Assembly: GCA_965215115.1 (NCBI GenBank)
Contig: OZ244050.1
Coordinates: 3,224,001 to 3,288,000 of the forward strand
Direction of reading: 5' to 3'
DNA: 64,000 nucleotides
Source: CALDTK01 sp965215115
GTDB lineage: Bacteria > Bacteroidota > Bacteroidia > Chitinophagales > Saprospiraceae
Part shown: positions 60,291 to 64,000 of the stretch, piece by piece
Layout of the letters: every line of letters starts with the position of its first letter
How positions within the stretch are numbered: position 1 is the stretch's first letter
The notes under the pieces: model-generated
What the model saw: the letters and a program-made list of their open reading frames with translations, nothing else
Databases searched by the model: none
What the model was told of the DNA's origin: nothing
Position numbers and translations under genes: made by a program

Positions 60291-61583
60291 ATGGAGGATG
60301 CCGACTCGGAGGCCCTGAGCTTGCCGCGCGGGAAGGACGCCCTGGTCGTGGCGCTGATGCTGCTGTGGATGTGGAGCATGGGCGCCACCGGTCGCGCGCC
60401 GCTCGCGATCGCGCTACTGGCACTGGCGGCGCTGGCGCTGTTCGACTACAAAACTTCCGGGACACGGATCTACATCTCGGCGGGGACGCGGGCGCGGTGG
60501 CGTGGGTTTTGGCGAAAGCCGGACTACTACCTGCCGGGCCTGCTGATGGTGAGCTACGCCCTGGCCCTGGTGTGGTGCGACGACCGTAGCTTCATCGTGC
60601 GGCGGCTGCAGCTCAGCGCGCAGGCGTTCGGGATCCCGGCCATCTTCTGGTTGTTGCGAGACCCGCTGCGGCGTCACCGACGGCTGCTGTGGCTCGGGTT
60701 CGTCACGTTTGCGGCGCTGCTGGCCGCGGTCGCGATGGCGTACGCGACGGCCAACCACGAGGCCTTCATGGTCGCGCTCGGGAAGGGTCGCGTGGTGCCG
60801 ACGCCGATCTCGCACGTCCGGTTTGCCTTCGTGTGTGCGGTGGCGGCGGTGGTGGCGCTGTGGCACGGCGTGAGCGGCGTGCTCGACGGGAAGAGAGTGC
60901 GAACGTCGGCGATACTTTTCCTGGGGCTCGGCGTCGTGCTCACGGTGGCGCTCCACGTCGTGGCGATCCGGACGGGGCTGGCGGCGCTGTACCTCGGGGG
61001 GGGCGTGGCGGTGGTGCGGATCATGCTCACGCGACTGGCGTGGTGGCAGAGCCTGGCGGCGGGTGCGGCGCTGGTCACGGCGCTCGGGTTGCTGGCGGCG
61101 AGCACGCCGACGCTGGTCCGCAAGTTCGACTTCATGCGCTACGACCTGGAGCAGATCGACACCGACGACGCGACGGACTACAGTGACGGCGGGCGGATCG
61201 CGAGCATGGCGGCGGCGTGGGAGATCGTGCGGGCGGACCCGTGGCTGGGCGCGGGTGCGGTGGGGCTGCGCGAGCGGATGAAGCTGACCTACGCGGCGAT
61301 GGGGGTGCCGGTCTTGCCGCACCTGCCGCACAACCAGTTTTTATTCAGTTGGGCCACGGCGGGGATCCTCGGTCTGGTGGGCGTGATCGCGGTCTTGGCG
61401 GCGCCCGCCTTTCGGCAAAACTGGCTCAGGCAGCCCCTGGTCGCCGAGCTACTGGTGATCGTGGCGGTGGTGTGCTTCGTGGAGGCGCCCTTCGAGAGTG
61501 ACATCGCGGTGAGCGTCAGCATGATGGGGGTGTGGTTGGCGAAGGTGGAAGGCGCGTCACATTTACCCCGCTTTGGCCGTTAG
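60291..61583 (+). CDS. O-antigen ligase-like polytopic membrane protein (Wzy_C)
   Basis: 430 residues with about ten hydrophobic helices. The long loop with DYSDGGRIASMAAAWEIVRA, PWLGAGAVGLRERM and the closing PHLPHNQFLFSWATAGILGL is the Wzy_C/O-antigen ligase signature (G-x-G and H-N-x-x-L). It probably ligates or polymerises surface glycan on the periplasmic face of the inner membrane. No glycosyltransferase cluster is adjacent, although rfbA (25.9 kb) and rfaE2 (21.8 kb) are in the window. Mini-hairpin copies at 60506 (encoding GFWRKPDYY) and 61407 (AFRQNWLR). Confidence 0.82.
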   Translation: MEDADSEALSLPRGKDALVVALMLLWMWSMGATGRAPLAIALLALAALALFDYKTSGTRIYISAGTRARWRGFWRKPDYYLPGLLMVSYALALVWCDDRSFIVRRLQLSAQAFGIPAIFWLLRDPLRRHRRLLWLGFVTFAALLAAVAMAYATANHEAFMVALGKGRVVPTPISHVRFAFVCAVAAVVALWHGVSGVLDGKRVRTSAILFLGLGVVLTVALHVVAIRTGLAALYLGGGVAVVRIMLTRLAWWQSLAAGAALVTALGLLAASTPTLVRKFDFMRYDLEQIDTDDATDYSDGGRIASMAAAWEIVRADPWLGAGAVGLRERMKLTYAAMGVPVLPHLPHNQFLFSWATAGILGLVGVIAVLAAPAFRQNWLRQPLVAELLVIVAVVCFVEAPFESDIAVSVSMMGVWLAKVEGASHLPRFGR

Positions 61584-61638
61584 TCCACCTTCCGCTTCCC
61601 GCCGACACGCTTTGGTTTCGTCGAGGGTGGCCTACCGC

Positions 61639-64000
61639 ATGGGAAGACACTACCGCTTTAGCGACCTGTACAGCGTACGGTTCGTCCTGCTCGTGTTGCC
61701 GGTCCTGTGGCCCGTTTTGGCGAACGCCCAAACCGCCCGCACCCTCCGGGGCTACGTCGAGGAGCGCGGCAGCGGCGAGCGACTCATCGGCGCGACGCTA
61801 CTCGACCTGGACACGGGCCTCGGGGCGGGCACCAACGAGTTCGGCTACTTCACGTACACCTACACCTCCGACACGCTGCGGCTGGCCGTGAGCTACGTGG
61901 GCTACGGGACGCTCGACACGGTAATCTCCGGGGCGCCGGGCGGGGAGGTCGTCCTCGGCCTCACCGACGGAGCCGAACTGCGGACGGTCGAGGTCCGGGC
62001 CGGGCGCACGGACCGCATCGACGAGCGCGTGCAGATGTCGCAGGTCGACGTGAGCGCGGCGCAGATCAAGCGGGCCCCGGCGCTGCTCGGGGAGACCGAC
62101 GTGCTCAAGACCCTGCAGCTGCTGCCGGGGGTCTCGGGCGGGACCGAGGGCACGGCCGGGCTCTACGTTCGGGGCGGCTCGCCGGACCAGAACCTCGTGC
62201 TGCTCGACGGCGTACCGGTCTACAACGTGAGCCACGTGCTCGGACTGTTCAGCGTCTTCAACGCGGACGCCATCAAGGGCGTGACGCTCACGAAGGGCGG
62301 ATTCCCGGCGCGCTACGGCGGGCGCCTCTCGAGCGTGGTGGAGGTCAACATGCGCGACGGGCACCGGGAGGAGTGGCACGCCGAGGGCGCCGTCGGGATG
62401 CTGATGAGCCGCCTCACCGTCGACGGACCCGTCGGCGACAAAACCCGCGTCCTGATCAGCGGGCGACGCACGTACTACGACCTGGTCTCGATCCCGCTCG
62501 TCGCCATCGTCAACAGCCGCGACAAGTCGCAGAAGACGCGCCTCCAGCAGAACTTCTACGACCTCAACCTGAAGGTCCGCCACGACCTCGACGCGGCGAA
62601 CACCCTGTACCTGAGCGCCTACACCGGCGGGGACGTGTTCGGGACCAGCGTGCGGCAACAACTCGACTCCACGGACTACGAAAAGTTCGCGGGGAGTACG
62701 CGCTGGGGCAACACGATCGGGGCCCTGCGGTGGAACCGGGAGCTCGGCGCGCGTGCCTTCGCGAACCTGACGGCCACCTACAGCCGCTACGGTATCCGCT
62801 TCCTAAACGCGTACGAGGGCATCGACGACGGGGAGTTCGAGCGCGTCGAGATCGACTACCGCAGCGGCATCGAGGACCTCGGCCTGCGCTACGATGTATC
62901 CTTCGTGCCGAACCCGCTGCACCAGTGGCGTTTTGGCGCAGGCCTCATCCACCACACCTACTCCCCGGGGGCGTCGCAGTACAGGCTCGACTTCGCGGAT
63001 GTGGAGCCGCTGGATACGATGCTGGGGCGGCCGAACACCACGGGCCTGGAGGGCTTCGCGTACGCGGAGGACGAGTGGCGGCTTTCGCCAAAACTGTCCG
63101 CCAACTTCGGGCTCCACGCGAGTGCGTTCCACACGGACACCAGCACCTTCGGGAGTCTGCAGCCACGCATATCCCTGCGGTACCGTACCGACGGGGGCCT
63201 CGCGTACAAGGCGTCCTTCGCGACCATGGCGCAGTACATCAACCTGCTCACGAGCGAGGCGCTCAGTCTCCCGACCGACCTCTGGATCCCGACCACGGCC
63301 CGGATCCGCCCGCAGTCGTCCTGGCAGGCGGCCGCCGGCGTGGCGAAGGTGTGGCAGGAGCGCTACGAGCTCAGCGCGGAGGTCTTCTACAAGCACATGG
63401 CCAACGTCGTGAGCTACCTCCCGGGGGCCACCTTCGCGGGGTTTCGCCCGGAGGAGTCCTTCGACGAGGTCGTCACCCAGGGCACGGGCGAGGTCTACGG
63501 CCTGGAGCTGTTCGCCCAGCGGAAGGTCGGCCGCACGACCGGCTGGCTCGGGTACACGCTGAGTTGGAACACCCGCCAGTTCGCGGACATTAACGCCGGC
63601 CAGCGCTTCCCGTACCGCTACGACCGACGCCACGACGTGAGCCTGCTGGTGTCGCACCGGTTCAACGACCGCGTGACGCTCTCGGGCTCGTGGATCTACG
63701 CGACCGGCAACGCCTACACCCTGCCGCGCTATCAGGTCAACACCGACCTGCGCTACGACCGCGACCGCTTCACGAGCGAGCGCTACGGCGACGGCTGGCG
63801 CGGGACCCAGCTCAACCAGTCGATCTCGAAGAACGACTACCGGCTCTCGGCCACGCACCGCCTCGACCTGAGCGTCGCGCTCAGCAAACCCAAGCGCTTC
63901 GGCAAACGCACGGGCGAGCGCACGTGGGTGTGGGGCGTGTACAATGCCTACTTCCACAGAAACCCCGTGTACGTGCGGCCCGCGCGCCGCCTCGACGAGG
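61639..64000 (+). CDS. TonB-dependent receptor with carboxypeptidase-like regulatory domain (3' end off the window)
   Basis: Open from ATG 61639 (MGRHYRFSDLYSVRFVLLVL) to the end of the window, at least 787 residues. Signal peptide ending about LANAQ, a CarboxypepD-type domain (LRGYVEERGSGERLIGATLL, NEFGYFTYT, VSYVGYGTLDTVI), the plug (LKTLQLLPGVSGGTEGTAGL, YVRGGSPDQNLVLLDGVPVY, ARYGGRLSSVVEVNMRDG) and a beta-barrel of which most is visible. It imports an unknown ligand across the outer membrane using TonB. In related genomes such receptors are followed by DUF4249 genes, the family seen at the left edge. Mini-hairpin copies at 61714, 62930 and 63081. Confidence 0.93.
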   Translation, partial: MGRHYRFSDLYSVRFVLLVLPVLWPVLANAQTARTLRGYVEERGSGERLIGATLLDLDTGLGAGTNEFGYFTYTYTSDTLRLAVSYVGYGTLDTVISGAPGGEVVLGLTDGAELRTVEVRAGRTDRIDERVQMSQVDVSAAQIKRAPALLGETDVLKTLQLLPGVSGGTEGTAGLYVRGGSPDQNLVLLDGVPVYNVSHVLGLFSVFNADAIKGVTLTKGGFPARYGGRLSSVVEVNMRDGHREEWHAEGAVGMLMSRLTVDGPVGDKTRVLISGRRTYYDLVSIPLVAIVNSRDKSQKTRLQQNFYDLNLKVRHDLDAANTLYLSAYTGGDVFGTSVRQQLDSTDYEKFAGSTRWGNTIGALRWNRELGARAFANLTATYSRYGIRFLNAYEGIDDGEFERVEIDYRSGIEDLGLRYDVSFVPNPLHQWRFGAGLIHHTYSPGASQYRLDFADVEPLDTMLGRPNTTGLEGFAYAEDEWRLSPKLSANFGLHASAFHTDTSTFGSLQPRISLRYRTDGGLAYKASFATMAQYINLLTSEALSLPTDLWIPTTARIRPQSSWQAAAGVAKVWQERYELSAEVFYKHMANVVSYLPGATFAGFRPEESFDEVVTQGTGEVYGLELFAQRKVGRTTGWLGYTLSWNTRQFADINAGQRFPYRYDRRHDVSLLVSHRFNDRVTLSGSWIYATGNAYTLPRYQVNTDLRYDRDRFTSERYGDGWRGTQLNQSISKNDYRLSATHRLDLSVALSKPKRFGKRTGERTWVWGVYNAYFHRNPVYVRPARRLDE

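Overview
This window looks like chromosomal DNA from a high-GC member of the Bacteroidota, probably a Saprospiria/Lewinella-type bacterium. That is an inference from lineage-typical families (DUF4249, DUF4270, DUF4290, DUF4286, an AsmA-like giant protein, a T9SS C-terminal sorting domain, a CarboxypepD-regulatory TonB receptor), from TAnnTTTG-type promoter boxes, and from a MurA whose catalytic Cys is replaced by Asp. By eye the DNA is about two-thirds G+C, except for a visibly AT-richer stretch at about 4.7-9.1 kb.

Layout. 1-4.5 kb: end of a DUF4249 protein, PdeM-type phosphoesterase, AsmA-like protein. 4.6-9.1 kb: tRNA-Val followed by a motif-poor, lower-GC accessory segment with a surface/tail-fibre-like repeat protein and a dead IS4-type transposase. 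9.4-12.1 kb: AI-2E/PerM permease and two tandem DUF1440 membrane paralogues. 12.2-25.9 kb: conserved core (DUF4286-murA, DUF4290, glmS, DUF4270, starch-synthase-like protein, panC, panD-flippase-rfaE2, rsmG, second flippase, VWA protein). 25.9-31.3 kb: rfbA, a hybrid histidine kinase with a separate Hpt protein, TIGR02757 protein, ECF sigma factor. 31.3-39.3 kb: anti-sigma/beta-barrel fusion, beta-CASP nuclease, Uma2 protein, amidohydrolase, two nucleotidyltransferases, a toxin-antitoxin pair. 39.4-45.7 kb: uvrA, second ECF sigma factor, M3 peptidase. 45.8-46.2 kb: three tandem copies of a 30-bp perfect inverted repeat. 46.2-64 kb: RNA ligase, broken DUF4143 ATPase, GH36-like glycosidase, lactonase, hemB, a 4Fe-4S/FAD electron-transfer pair, T9SS cargo, hisS, intact DUF4143 ATPase, pheS, O-antigen ligase-like protein, and a TonB receptor running off the end.

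The most unusual signal is not a gene. About 65 copies of a 13-17-nt element, 5'-GTTTT + short stem + GNAA loop + complementary stem, are scattered roughly once per kb on both strands, in all reading frames of unrelated genes and in intergenic DNA. Stem sequences change with compensating changes (GGC/GCC, GCC/GGC, GCG/CGC, CGC/GCG, AGC/GCT, CAC/GTG, GTC/GAC, GCAG/CTGC), while the GTTTT flank and GNAA loop stay. Orientation relative to transcription is close to even, so this looks like a single-stranded-DNA mini-hairpin recognition signal rather than an RNA or protein element. No obvious recognising enzyme lies in the window. Several head-to-head pairs form larger hairpins, one of them positioned like a terminator.
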